38,437 nt of DNA from JAAYAY01 sp964429355 (GTDB lineage: Bacteria; Planctomycetota; Planctomycetia; Pirellulales; Thermoguttaceae), in NCBI GenBank assembly GCA_964429355.1, contig CAYSCH010000040.1:1-38437 (forward strand), in the 5' to 3' direction. The notes under the pieces are model-generated. The model was given only the letters and a program-made list of their open reading frames with translations, had not been told where the DNA came from and did no database searches. Positions 1-7,709 of this stretch are shown here, in pieces. Within the stretch, counting starts at the first letter, position 1; every line of letters starts with the position of its first letter. Position numbers and translations under genes: made by a program.

Positions 1-118
1 CGACGGCGATTTCGACGTGGAACTGATCGGCGAAGAGATCGAGACGATCGACTATTATGATCTGCTGGAGCACGCGAAGCAGTCGTTCGAGCGATTCGTG
101 TCCGGCCCTTCGGCGTAA
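1..118 (+). CDS. C-terminal end of an unknown protein (5' end outside window)
   Basis: An open frame enters from the left edge (first full codon at 2) and stops with TAA at 116-118, leaving 38 residues that end in FERFVSGPSA. The piece is acidic (DGDFDVELIGEEIE) and then helical (YYDLLEHAKQSFERF). It has the same strand and base composition as the next gene and lies 19 bp upstream of it, so it may be the first gene seen of an operon with the ArfB-like and UVR-motif genes. Too little remains to recognise a family, and no function is proposed. Confidence 0.5.
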   Translation, partial: DGDFDVELIGEEIETIDYYDLLEHAKQSFERFVSGPSA

Positions 119-137
119 TCCAGGAGTAGGCTTACCG

Positions 138-557
138 ATGCTGGTGGTCAACAGTCGGCTTCAAGTTCCGTTGCGAGAGTTCCGGTTCACGTTCGCGCGG
201 AGCCCGGGACCGGGCGGGCAGAACGTCAACAAGGTCAATTCCAAGGCGACGCTGCATTGGAATGTGCAGCAGACGACGAGTCTTCCCGAGGCGGTGCGAG
301 AACGTTTTCTTCAGCGGCATCGCAGCCGGATCAACCAGGAAGGCCAGGTGTTTCTGAGCAGTTCGCGCTTCCGGGACCAGGGGCGCAACGTGGCGGACTG
401 CCTGGAGAAGCTCCGCAGCATGCTGGCCGAGGTGGCAGCGGCTCAGCCGGCCCGCAAGAAGACGAGGCCGACCGCCGGTGCAAAACGCCGGCGGCTGGCC
501 GACAAACGCCACCGGAGCGATCGGAAGCGTATGCGACAGTCATTCAGCGACGAGTAG
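138..557 (+). CDS. arfB: Peptide chain release factor-like protein, ArfB/YaeJ type
   Basis: This 139-residue protein has the GGQ peptidyl-tRNA hydrolase motif in the usual setting, SPGPGGQNVNKVNSKATL (about residues 21-38), followed by a lysine/arginine-rich C-terminal tail (KKTRPTAGAKRRR, then RSDRKRMRQ). That layout is the ArfB family: a GGQ domain without the codon-recognition domains of RF1/RF2, plus a basic tail that enters the empty mRNA channel of stalled ribosomes. The length matches the family (about 140). The ATG at 138 is chosen because AGGAG lies at 122-126 and the longer open frame upstream encodes nothing family-like. By family knowledge it hydrolyses peptidyl-tRNA on ribosomes lacking a stop codon. 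The next gene starts 15 bp downstream. A closely related release-factor-H-like protein is the main alternative; the symbol is by family resemblance. Confidence 0.85.
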   Translation: MLVVNSRLQVPLREFRFTFARSPGPGGQNVNKVNSKATLHWNVQQTTSLPEAVRERFLQRHRSRINQEGQVFLSSSRFRDQGRNVADCLEKLRSMLAEVAAAQPARKKTRPTAGAKRRRLADKRHRSDRKRMRQSFSDE

Positions 558-572
558 TGCTATCCACGGACC

Positions 573-1304
573 ATGTCATACGCTCGCGACCTTGACGATA
601 TTCTCGGCGATTGGCCTTATCAGCCACGGACGGTAAGTGCCCGTCTGGTGCGCGCCGGCGATGGCCGCGAGGTTCTGCAGATGCGAGTGGACCTGGGCGT
701 GCTGCAGATGGAGGCCACGGGTCGGCCCGACGGAACGAAACCTGGCGGGGCGGAAACCTATCTGGATTGGCTGCTTCGAGAGTCGTTCCACTGGGGTGGC
801 CAGAGCAAGTTGAGCGATGGGCAACTCGAAGAGGTCGAGCGAGAGCTGTCTCAGTTCTATCATCGGCGGATCTGTTGGCTGGCGGTGCGAGCCTTCGACC
901 GGGCGGTGATCGATGCGAATCATACTCTGAACTTCCTGGACTTCCTGGAGCGATGCGAGATCGACGAGGACTGGAAACGAGAGCAGATGCAGCAGCGGGC
1001 GTTGGTGCTTTTTCATCGGACCCAGGCGGCGGCTCTGGCGCATTTGGAGACCGAGGGGGCTGAGTCTGCCATCGAAGAGATCAGCCGCGGGCTGGCGTTG
1101 ATCGATCGTGCCGGCGAGTCGATCGCGGGCGCCGCTGAGCCAGGCCAGATGCAGCGTCAGCTTCGCGGGCTGCAGGACTGGATCCGCGACCAGTACCAGG
1201 TGGACCGGACCTTGGCCGAGCAATTGGCGGACGCGGTGGCTGCGGAAGAGTATGAGCGAGCGGCCAGACTCCGAGACGAACTGGCGCGGCGACATCGCCG
1301 GTGA
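573..1304 (+). CDS. UvrB/UvrC-motif-containing protein
   Basis: This 243-residue soluble protein ends with a UVR motif (AAEEYERAARLRDELARRHR, about 221-242). This short helical hairpin lets UvrB and UvrC bind each other and also occurs in McsA/ClpC-type adaptors. The rest has no CXXC zinc fingers (so it is not McsA) and no nuclease or helicase motifs. The N-terminal 70 residues look like a small beta-rich domain (TVSARLVRAGDGREVLQMRV), and the middle is strongly helical. There is no signal peptide. It starts 15 bp after the ArfB-like gene, so the two are probably co-transcribed. No strong Shine-Dalgarno is visible before the ATG, consistent with translational coupling. Similar UVR-tailed proteins of unknown function are, as far as I recall, common in planctomycetes; the family is likely but the role is not known. 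Confidence 0.8.
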   Translation: MSYARDLDDILGDWPYQPRTVSARLVRAGDGREVLQMRVDLGVLQMEATGRPDGTKPGGAETYLDWLLRESFHWGGQSKLSDGQLEEVERELSQFYHRRICWLAVRAFDRAVIDANHTLNFLDFLERCEIDEDWKREQMQQRALVLFHRTQAAALAHLETEGAESAIEEISRGLALIDRAGESIAGAAEPGQMQRQLRGLQDWIRDQYQVDRTLAEQLADAVAAEEYERAARLRDELARRHRR

Positions 1305-1407
1305 GGCGGCTGGAACACTGAGGTTCCCGCCATGGAGAGACGCGATTGTAAGATGGTGAATCGTTGCCACGCTGCGGTGGAGTGATTGTGGGACTGTAAG
1401 TTATTGT

Positions 1408-1436
1408 TTGGCAATGAGTTACGGAGAATCCATAAT
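1408..1436 (+). promoter_or_regulatory. Predicted sigma-70 promoter of csrA
   Basis: TTGGCA (1408-1413) and CATAAT (1431-1436) are separated by exactly 17 bp; each matches consensus at five of six positions. Transcription would start near 1443, giving csrA a leader of about 205 nt. It lies between the UVR-motif gene and csrA, with no terminator seen upstream. Confidence 0.5.
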
Positions 1437-1590
1437 CGCTGCCAGATCGTTTGGCACGGGAAATGCCCGTTCAGAAGTGCAACAAACGATGTCCGGCTGT
1501 GGCCGGTTCTTATCCCGGAAATGAATCGACGGCCAATTGCGGAAAGCCGTCGATCCCCATCAGAGAAGAAGAGGAAGATCGGCCAGAACG

Positions 1591-1626
1591 GTGCGCGCCG
1601 GCGCACAAGAGCCGGCCGAGGCTCTT
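1591..1626 (+). promoter_or_regulatory. Two adjacent hairpins in the csrA leader
   Basis: GTGCGC-GCCG-GCGCAC (1591-1606) is followed at once by AAGAGCC-GGCCGA-GGCTCTT (1607-1626), both with perfect stems. They end 11 nt before the Shine-Dalgarno GGAG at 1639-1642. There is no T-run after them, so they are not an intrinsic terminator. A role in translation control of csrA is inferred from position only. Confidence 0.45.
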
Positions 1627-1648
1627 CGCGGCAAAGAAGGAGTTCGCC

Positions 1649-1981
1649 ATGTTGGTGCTTTCGAGAAAGATGGACGAGCAGATTGTGATCGGCGACGGGA
1701 TTTGCATCACGGTGCTGAGCGTGAAAGGTGATCGGGTGAAGCTGGGGATCCGTGCGGCTGACGACGTGCGGATCATGCGGGGCGAGCTGCTTGGCGCGCC
1801 GGCCGACCCGGGACGAGAGCCAGGCGAAGAGACGCCCCACGCGATCCTCGATCCGACCGCGGGGCTCAGCGCGGAAGACTCGTCGGACGCCAACGCGCCG
1901 ACTGGGACGAGAGGGAGTTTTCCGGGTCCGGGACGGCCCGATGTGCGGCCGGCCTGGCTGGCTATCTGTTGCTGCTCATGA
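1649..1981 (+). CDS. csrA: Carbon storage regulator CsrA, with a long C-terminal extension
   Basis: The first 50 or so residues are a typical CsrA: MLVLSRKMDEQIVIGDGI, then ITVLSVKGDRVKLGIRAADD. CsrA is a small dimeric RNA-binding protein that binds GGA motifs in hairpin loops or near Shine-Dalgarno sequences and changes translation or stability of the mRNA. The usual length is 60-75 residues; this one has 110. The C-terminal 60 residues are proline/glycine/acid-rich and end in WLAICCCS, with no recognisable domain. The ATG at 1649 follows AAGAAGGAG (1634-1642) at ideal spacing, and the SD itself contains a GGA, so autoregulation is possible. The last 20 bp overlap the 3' end of the convergent lipase gene. 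The extension could be real or could result from loss of an earlier stop. Confidence 0.9.
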   Translation: MLVLSRKMDEQIVIGDGICITVLSVKGDRVKLGIRAADDVRIMRGELLGAPADPGREPGEETPHAILDPTAGLSAEDSSDANAPTGTRGSFPGPGRPDVRPAWLAICCCS

Positions 1982-3995
1982 CCGGGCGAGGGAATCGCAA
2001 GAGCGTGTCTTCCGCGGCAGCGGAAGCCATGCGGACCGGATCGATCTGGCCCTGGGAGTAGACTTCGTGCAGGTGCTCCAGAAGAATGCGGCGGACTTCC
2101 AGAATGGCCCTGGGATGTGCGTGGATTTCGCTGTGCATCGCTGGAACCGTGACCTCACTGACCGCATCGTCCATTCTGGCGCTGGAGTAGGCCACGACGC
2201 CGTCACCCCCGTCGGCAAAGTAGCCGGTCCAGTCTTTTTCGGGCAGGACACCGACGATGTTGTGGTAGCGGACCCAAGGGGCACGATACCCCGCCAGCAT
2301 GACGGGGAAGAAGGGTGAGTCGGGCGACAGCGAGTCGACGCTGGTCTCGATCCGCAACAGGCGATCGTCGCGGATGATTCCCTTGTTTTCTGCGATCACG
2401 TTGTCTTTTGTCAGGTCGAGCATTTCGGGCAGGCGGATGAGCTTGTTGGACAACCATTGAGTCAGGTCGTTCGACATTTCGCTGCCGCGATGGGGAGTGC
2501 CGACGGTAACCACGCGGCGGATGGAGGGATTGGGATGGAAGAAGAGGCTTTTCTCGAGCCGAGTCCGGGCCTCCGGTTCCGCCTTGACCATCGAAAAGGG
2601 CTGGTCGCTGACGAGCCGCCAGAAGTTGTCGCCACTCTCGATGGTTTGCAGACGCGAGACGAGTCCACCCATGCTGTGGCCGACGAGCACCATTTGATCG
2701 AGGGCGGGCTCCTGGTGTTGTGGGTCCACGGTATCGCGAATCCTGGCGAGATCTTCCCGTAGTTGGCCGGCGCTGATCCAGAAAGGCTGGGCGGTGGGAT
2801 AGAGGTAGAACCAGAACTGGTAGTTCTCGCGGATCACCGGCACACTGCGGAGATCGTTGAACATCTCCATCCAGGTCATGGGGCTTGACCAGAGGCCGTG
2901 AACGAGGAGGACGGGTATCTTTCCGGGTTCATAGGGCTGAACCATGTAGAGCCCCATGATACGCTCCTGGCTGTTGGGCCGGAAGTCGAGGAGTCTCTCG
3001 GGATGGAGGAGTCCGACCGTTGCCACCAGATTGAGCTTGGAATCACTGAGGAAATACGCCAGGGGGGTGGTCAGGTCGGATTCCAGGGGCACACGGACGT
3101 CGCCGACCGCGACATCGGTCACAGCAAGTGGATCGTGGAGCTCGATGACACCGGCGTGTTGAGCGCTGGCATCGCAGCAGTCCTGATTTCCCGCCGGAAG
3201 GGGGCGCAGGAACGCGGTCACGGGAAAACTCAGGCCCTCGGGGTAGTACTTCGCAGCGGGTGTTTCACCCTTATGACGCTGCCGAACGGCTATCAGGGGC
3301 ACTCCCAGCCCGTAGTTCTGGTAGTGATTCTTGAGGCCCTTGATCTCGTAGTCGGAGACGAATTCGAAGCGGTCGAAATCCTCGGCGACCCACTGGCTGC
3401 CGTGGAGCATGCAGCGGAGATGCCACGAACCGCTCGCCGTTTCGATCGTGTAGGTCTTTCCGGGCTTGAGCCCCTCGTCGGCGCAGATCAGACGCAACGA
3501 TCCTTCCAGTGCGCCGTTGTACAGATCGCAGGCGCCGCGGAACTGGGGATCGTAAGGATTGCGATTGATCAAGAATCGCTTGTCGAAAAGGTACTGGTAG
3601 GCGTGGAAGGCCGACGCACCATAGAGGTCCAGAGCGAGTTTCGGATCGTTCTTCTTGACCTTTTCGGCCTCGATGAACGCCAGCTCTGCGAAGGCGTAGA
3701 CGTGGGACGCGGTCGGCTCCTGCTCGATGACGGTCTGGATTTGCTGGAGACGGGCCTTGGGGCTCTTGTAGCCATCCTCCAGGTCGTTGACGCGGAGGAG
3801 CTGCCGTGTGCGAGGACTGGCCTGGGGGCCTTTCTGCGATGTGAGCTTGAGCGCGTCGGCGAGCGGACTCCGCGGGACGGACCGGAGCTCGGTCATTTTG
3901 GAGGTTGCGCAGCCGATCGGCCAGACGCACAGTGTGGCGACGAGAAGGATGACCACGACGCTGGCGTGATCGAGTTCACGGCGCAACGGAAGCAT
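1962..3995 (-). CDS. Alpha/beta-hydrolase (lipase-type) lipoprotein
   Basis: This 677-residue protein starts with a lipoprotein signal: a hydrophobic stretch VVVILLVATLCVWPIGC with the lipobox cysteine at residue 29. The C-terminal half is an alpha/beta hydrolase: the oxyanion strand LLVHGLWSSP (His366) and the nucleophile elbow GHSMGG with Ser441. DGGDGVV and MHSEIHAHP near residues 600-625 are good candidates for the catalytic Asp and His. The first 330 residues have no named domain, and two neighbouring cysteines sit in GNQDCCDAS. By family it should hydrolyse esters (lipids or small acyl esters) while anchored to a membrane facing the periplasm; the substrate is unknown. A promoter with a perfect TTGACA lies just upstream. 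Its 3' end overlaps csrA by 20 bp on the other strand. Confidence 0.85.
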   Translation of the reverse strand: MLPLRRELDHASVVVILLVATLCVWPIGCATSKMTELRSVPRSPLADALKLTSQKGPQASPRTRQLLRVNDLEDGYKSPKARLQQIQTVIEQEPTASHVYAFAELAFIEAEKVKKNDPKLALDLYGASAFHAYQYLFDKRFLINRNPYDPQFRGACDLYNGALEGSLRLICADEGLKPGKTYTIETASGSWHLRCMLHGSQWVAEDFDRFEFVSDYEIKGLKNHYQNYGLGVPLIAVRQRHKGETPAAKYYPEGLSFPVTAFLRPLPAGNQDCCDASAQHAGVIELHDPLAVTDVAVGDVRVPLESDLTTPLAYFLSDSKLNLVATVGLLHPERLLDFRPNSQERIMGLYMVQPYEPGKIPVLLVHGLWSSPMTWMEMFNDLRSVPVIRENYQFWFYLYPTAQPFWISAGQLREDLARIRDTVDPQHQEPALDQMVLVGHSMGGLVSRLQTIESGDNFWRLVSDQPFSMVKAEPEARTRLEKSLFFHPNPSIRRVVTVGTPHRGSEMSNDLTQWLSNKLIRLPEMLDLTKDNVIAENKGIIRDDRLLRIETSVDSLSPDSPFFPVMLAGYRAPWVRYHNIVGVLPEKDWTGYFADGGDGVVAYSSARMDDAVSEVTVPAMHSEIHAHPRAILEVRRILLEHLHEVYSQGQIDPVRMASAAAEDTLLRFPRPVMSSNR

Positions 3996-4018
3996 GGGTG
4001 CGTACCGCCACCTGGAGA

Positions 4019-4047
4019 GTTCTGCGGACCGGCCGCTGGTTTGTCAA
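4019..4047 (-). promoter_or_regulatory. Predicted promoter of the lipase gene
   Basis: Read on the minus strand, a consensus TTGACA (4042-4047) is followed after 17 bp by CAGAAC (4019-4024), which matches only three of six -10 positions. Transcription would start about 17 nt before the ATG at 3995. It lies in the 104 bp gap after the membrane-protein gene. Confidence 0.4.
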
Positions 4048-4099
4048 GAGAACCGGGCTGGGACCATAGTTCATTTGCCCGGGGCGGTCAATGGCGGAT

Positions 4100-5245
4100 T
4101 CAGGACAGCCCTTCTTCCCGAAGGCGACGTGCCTTCTCCAGCTTCTGTCGCAGGACTTGCTTCTCCTGCCGGGTCAGCTTGCGATTGACGGGAGAAACGA
4201 GCTGGTCGACGATCGGGTCCGGGTGAGTCAGCCGGCTGCCACGAGAACGCAGGAGACGCCGCAGGCCGCGCGGCGGATGGACGACGATCTCGTCTTCATC
4301 CACGGTGGCCCATGCTTCCTCCTCATCGACGTCGCCTTCATAGACGTAGTCGCCGGCATCAACGACCGGTCTCCTGCGCCGTTCGGGGAGCAGCCCCTCC
4401 GCATCGAGCACGACAAATCGGGCATGAAGGAGCATTGCCAGTAGGAGAAAGACATTGCCGAACATTTCGGCGCCTTCCTCGAGCATGACGCCGCGCGATC
4501 CCGACTGAGGAAGGACACCTTCGAGTTGTGCAACCACGGCCAGGACGTAGCATGAGGCGGCGGCAAGCACGGCCAGAGTCGATGTGCCGCAACTCCGCAT
4601 GTCGGCCACGAGACGCGACCCGATGGGGCCCAGCAAGCAGAAATAGGCTGCGACCCACCAGACGGATCCATCCCCGAAGACACGGTTTCCGGTGGTCCAG
4701 GTCATCAATTCCTTGAAACCTTCGTGGAGACTGCCGGCTTCATCGATGCTCATGAGAAGAAAAACCAGGGCTGCCCAGATCCAAACCCGGTACCGCCCGT
4801 GGTAGTCGTCGCGGCGGAAACGTCGCACCGTGTAGACCAGTATGGCCACGGCGGCGGCCAGGAGCAGGGTCGTCGACGAGAACCAGGCCGCCAGGCTCCC
4901 CTCGCCATCGAGATCAAAAGCGGCCACTCGGCCATCGGTGGTCATCGAACCGATCTGGGGCATCACGTAATAGAGCATCTCGAGGCCACCGATGATCGCC
5001 GATGCGACCAGGAGAATGAGCAGATGGGTGCTCAACCGGAGCGGGACCAGATCGGTCAGTCGCCACTGCTCGTCAAGGAACTCGGCCGTGCCGTAGTTCG
5101 TGGACCGGCGGGCAAACAGAGCCTCATTGCTCAGATCACTGGCGCACACGGACCTTCGATACATGGACATAGGCTCCCCCAGTCGGGCTTCGTTGAATAC
5201 CCGGCGACGTCGATCATCACGTTGCCCGCTGCGACGAAACTGCAT
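4100..5245 (-). CDS. Multi-pass membrane protein of unknown function
   Basis: The 381-residue product has six clear hydrophobic segments, at about residues 72-94, 119-140, 153-172, 184-206, 212-232 and 251-270. A soluble C-terminal tail of about 110 residues follows, first acidic (EGDVDEEEAW) and then very basic and probably coiled-coil (LTRQEKQVLRQKLEKARR). Conserved-looking polar residues inside the membrane part include SIDEAGSLHE after TM3 and EEGAEMFGN before TM6. I do not recognise the family. The start at 5245 is preferred because TGAGGA lies six bases before it and a TATGAT -10 box precedes that. ATGs at 5170 and 5164 behind GGGGGAG are alternatives and would remove 25-27 arginine-rich residues. 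It is transcribed toward the lipase gene, 104 bp away. Confidence 0.75.
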   Translation of the reverse strand: MQFRRSGQRDDRRRRVFNEARLGEPMSMYRRSVCASDLSNEALFARRSTNYGTAEFLDEQWRLTDLVPLRLSTHLLILLVASAIIGGLEMLYYVMPQIGSMTTDGRVAAFDLDGEGSLAAWFSSTTLLLAAAVAILVYTVRRFRRDDYHGRYRVWIWAALVFLLMSIDEAGSLHEGFKELMTWTTGNRVFGDGSVWWVAAYFCLLGPIGSRLVADMRSCGTSTLAVLAAASCYVLAVVAQLEGVLPQSGSRGVMLEEGAEMFGNVFLLLAMLLHARFVVLDAEGLLPERRRRPVVDAGDYVYEGDVDEEEAWATVDEDEIVVHPPRGLRRLLRSRGSRLTHPDPIVDQLVSPVNRKLTRQEKQVLRQKLEKARRLREEGLS

Positions 5246-5266
5246 CGTGGTTCCTCAAACGGGGGA

Positions 5267-5272
5267 ATCATA
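5267..5272 (-). promoter_or_regulatory. Possible -10 box upstream of the membrane-protein gene
   Basis: TATGAT on the minus strand (five of six matches to TATAAT) lies 21 bp before the ATG at 5245, with the Shine-Dalgarno between them. No good -35 box is visible at 16-18 bp, so this is a weak call. Confidence 0.3.
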
Positions 5273-5711
5273 CCGGCAAGGAGGAACCGGCGTAAGACGA
5301 AATCTCGGCGGGAGTTGTCTCCGCTGGAGGGCGAAGGAAAGGGACCAAGAAATCACGACCCGACCCCAGGTCTCATCATCGGGTCGAATGCAAAAAGAGC
5401 CCAGCCCGCCGGAAACCCATTGAATCGATCGCCAGGCTTGCGACATCGCTCTTGTTTTTGCTTAACAACGTAGATTGCCTATGTTGTGCACGTCCCAGAT
5501 GGCCTTGTACGATTTGTAGAAAAACGGTCGCCTGAAGATAGCCGCCCAGGCTTGCCCCGCGCTCGGGTTGCGTCCGTGTTCTGCCTGCGAATCCTGTCAG
5601 TCCCGTCCCATCGCGTTCCTGATCGCCTTGCCGCAATTCCCACCGGGAATCACGCAAGGCCATTTAGAACCGGCGATGGCTGTAGATTTGGCGGTCCAGG
5701 CGAGTTGCCTG
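5273..5711. other. Intergenic region with nothing recognised
   Basis: About 440 bp lie between two minus-strand genes. The open frames here have no family-like sequence or ribosome binding site. I see no clear terminator for the TraB/GumN-like gene. Confidence 0.5.
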
Positions 5712-6689
5712 TCAGGACCCGGAGGTGGTGGAGGGGATCGTTTGGTCGCGATCCTTCTCAGCCCCTTCATTTCCGGGGGTGGCTCGAGGGGCTTTCTCCT
5801 CCCCTTTCAGGTCCCAGGCAGTGATCCAGGTCGTTTCAATGGGAATCAGTCCGAAATCATCGCGAAGCCGCTCCTCGAAATCGAACATGTGGCCGGCGCC
5901 GTAGAAGATCGCGAACTTCTTGCGGCCAGCATCGATCTGCTTCTGCAGAACTTTCAGGGCAACCTTGTTCCGCTCGGTAATCAAGGTTGAGCCGTCCGGA
6001 CCATTGATGGCGGTGAGCGCTCCTTCCATATTCTCGAACTCTTCGGCCAGGACTCGCTTCATGGCCAACGCGCGATTCTTGTCGAACAAGGCAAAGAGGA
6101 GCCGCAGATCGGTACCCGAACTGGTAGCCTCCTGTTGCGACATGGCGTGGCCAAGCATGCGAAAGAAGACCTTGAAGACGGTCTCGCCACGGTCCCGCAT
6201 TGACTCGGAAAACTGGGTGGGAGTCATGTCGGCATGGACAAAGTTCTTGACCGTGTAGTCGATACCGTTGAGCTGGAATTCCAACTCGAGTACGTCTTTC
6301 ATCGTCGTCTGGAGCATGGAGATGGCCGAATTGCCCTCTTTGACTCCCCCTTTGGGGACAATCATTCCTTCGGGCGCCACCAGTTCGTAAAGTACCGCGT
6401 CGTACTGTTCGAACCGGCGATTGAGCTTCTCGTAATAGGCTCCCTCTGCCACATGGACGGCCGCCACGAGGTCGACGATGGGGCTGTCCTTCCCGCAGTC
6501 CATGGGGGCAAACCGTACAATCGCCGCCTCCAGGGCCAGCGGAACCCCCTCATCGGTACGAGAGAGACGGGTGAACCCGGATTTCGATTTCTGGTCCTGG
6601 TCCGATTCCTCGCCGCGAACCTGGACGACTGCTGCTACGACGAGAAACCCCGCGAGCAGGGCCCTGGCGGATTTCGAGAGAATCGACAT
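5712..6689 (-). CDS. Secreted TraB/GumN-like family protein
   Basis: The 325-residue product starts with a signal peptide (hydrophobic ALLAGFLVVAAVVQV, likely cleaved near residue 25). Two blocks resemble the TraB/PrgY/GumN family: VAAVHVAEGAYYEKLNRRF (about 75-93), then VLYELVAPEG (99-108), and YGAGHMFDFEERLRDDFG (263-280). His79, Glu102 and the GAGH histidine (His267) are the residues expected to form the metal-dependent, protease-like site of this superfamily. The ATG at 6689 is chosen over the longer open start at 6764 because GGAGG lies six bases before it and a plausible promoter lies between the two starts. The C-terminal 35 residues are polar and low-complexity. The signal peptide implies action outside the cytoplasm; the substrate is unknown. 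The family call is from short motifs, so moderate confidence. Confidence 0.7.
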   Translation of the reverse strand: MSILSKSARALLAGFLVVAAVVQVRGEESDQDQKSKSGFTRLSRTDEGVPLALEAAIVRFAPMDCGKDSPIVDLVAAVHVAEGAYYEKLNRRFEQYDAVLYELVAPEGMIVPKGGVKEGNSAISMLQTTMKDVLELEFQLNGIDYTVKNFVHADMTPTQFSESMRDRGETVFKVFFRMLGHAMSQQEATSSGTDLRLLFALFDKNRALAMKRVLAEEFENMEGALTAINGPDGSTLITERNKVALKVLQKQIDAGRKKFAIFYGAGHMFDFEERLRDDFGLIPIETTWITAWDLKGEEKAPRATPGNEGAEKDRDQTIPSTTSGS

Positions 6690-6714
6690 TCCATCCTCCG
6701 GTTTGACCCCCCTC

Positions 6715-6742
6715 TTTAGACGGGGCCGGTTGTAGCCATCAA
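6715..6742 (-). promoter_or_regulatory. Possible promoter of the TraB/GumN-like gene
   Basis: On the minus strand TTGATG (6737-6742) and TCTAAA (6715-6720) are 16 bp apart, each with four of six consensus matches. The predicted start site is about 20 nt before the ATG at 6689, supporting that start over 6764. Confidence 0.3.
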
Positions 6743-7709
6743 GACGTTCCTGCCACCAGTGCACGCGTCACAGATGACAGAGGGAACGGCCGGAATCGAT
6801 TAGGGAAACTCGTCGCTTCAGAAGGAGGGGAGAGCGGATGCCCTCTCCTAGCTTACGTCGCAGAGATCCTGATGCCCATTCTACGGCTCTCTCGGTGTCA
6901 AGTCAGGGCCCGGCGGCAAAACCGCTGACAAGCCCCACGTGGGGGTGGTGCCATAAACATCCAAAGCATCTAGCAATAAAGAAGGATCTGCAAATAGCTA
7001 TTGGGACGGGTATACCCCCTAGGACCTGCTGTCTTATACCACTTGGGGGTTATGTCGGCTGTGGCGTGTCTGCGCAACGGCCGGAACAATCGTCAGGTTC
7101 GTTGCTTTTTGTGGAACTGGCAGGACTTCGGGGCCGTCCAATCACTGTTTATACGGTTCTCCACCCGGTCTGGGGTCGTGAGAATCGGCGGCCAGTCCGT
7201 ATTGGCCGAGCCCCGAGATCTTGTCCGAATCGAGGGAGTGGGCGGTTGATTTGGTACGAGCGTCATAATCCTATCCGCATTCGTGCGAAGGGTTTTGGTA
7301 ACGGCGGGAAAGGAGGAAAGCTCTTGACGCACCCTGCGGGCCTAATCATGATGAAATGGTTAATTTGGGTTATTCTGGAGGGATTAACAGGCTCTTTTCT
7401 TCTCACAGGTTTTTCTTTTTGCAACAGGTTGTTTCGTTTCCTCACCATACAAGTCCCCGTATGCAACACGCAGTCTTCGTGGCAGCCCAGGAGCGGATCA
7501 GGGGCTTGCCTTGCGAGAGTGGTCGTAGTGTCGGTGTGCGTTCCGGATCGGATGCCTAAAGTCTTTGATACACGCAGCATGGAGCGAGTCAGACGGACAG
7601 TATCAGCAACGTCGCTGGATGGGTGGCAAGGATGATGTGAACGGTGGCATCATAAGTGCGTTGCTGCGAGCAGGGAGTTAGAACCATCCCGGCACTGGGA
7701 AAGGAACCT
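6743..7709. other. Long non-coding region, less GC-rich than its surroundings, before the giant operon
   Basis: This 967 bp region separates the divergent TraB-like gene and TIGR03032-family gene. From about 6950 to 7480 it is visibly richer in A/T than the flanking genes. It holds two perfect palindromes, CCCCACGTGGGG (6933-6944) and GGGTATACCC (7008-7017), a purine-rich AAAGGAGGAAA (7309-7319) and a promoter candidate (7324-7352). Open frames cross it but have no family-like sequence. A short hydrophobic peptide (MMKWLIWVILEGL, from about 7348) can be read but lacks a nearby stop. Confidence 0.5.
7324..7352 (+). promoter_or_regulatory. Predicted promoter of the TIGR03032/giant-protein operon
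   Basis: TTGACG (7324-7329, five of six) and CATGAT (7347-7352, four of six) are 17 bp apart. Transcription would start near 7359, giving a leader of about 350 nt before the ATG at 7710. Confidence 0.35.

Noticed and set aside
2898..4226. Plus-strand frame of 442 residues opposite the lipase gene
   Set aside because: The minus strand has a lipobox, a GHSMGG elbow and a promoter; this frame has no recognisable domain or ribosome binding site.
6838..7635. Plus-strand frame of 265 residues in the control region
   Set aside because: Composition changes along it, no family-like blocks appear, and the only protein-like stretch is a short hydrophobic piece without its own stop.
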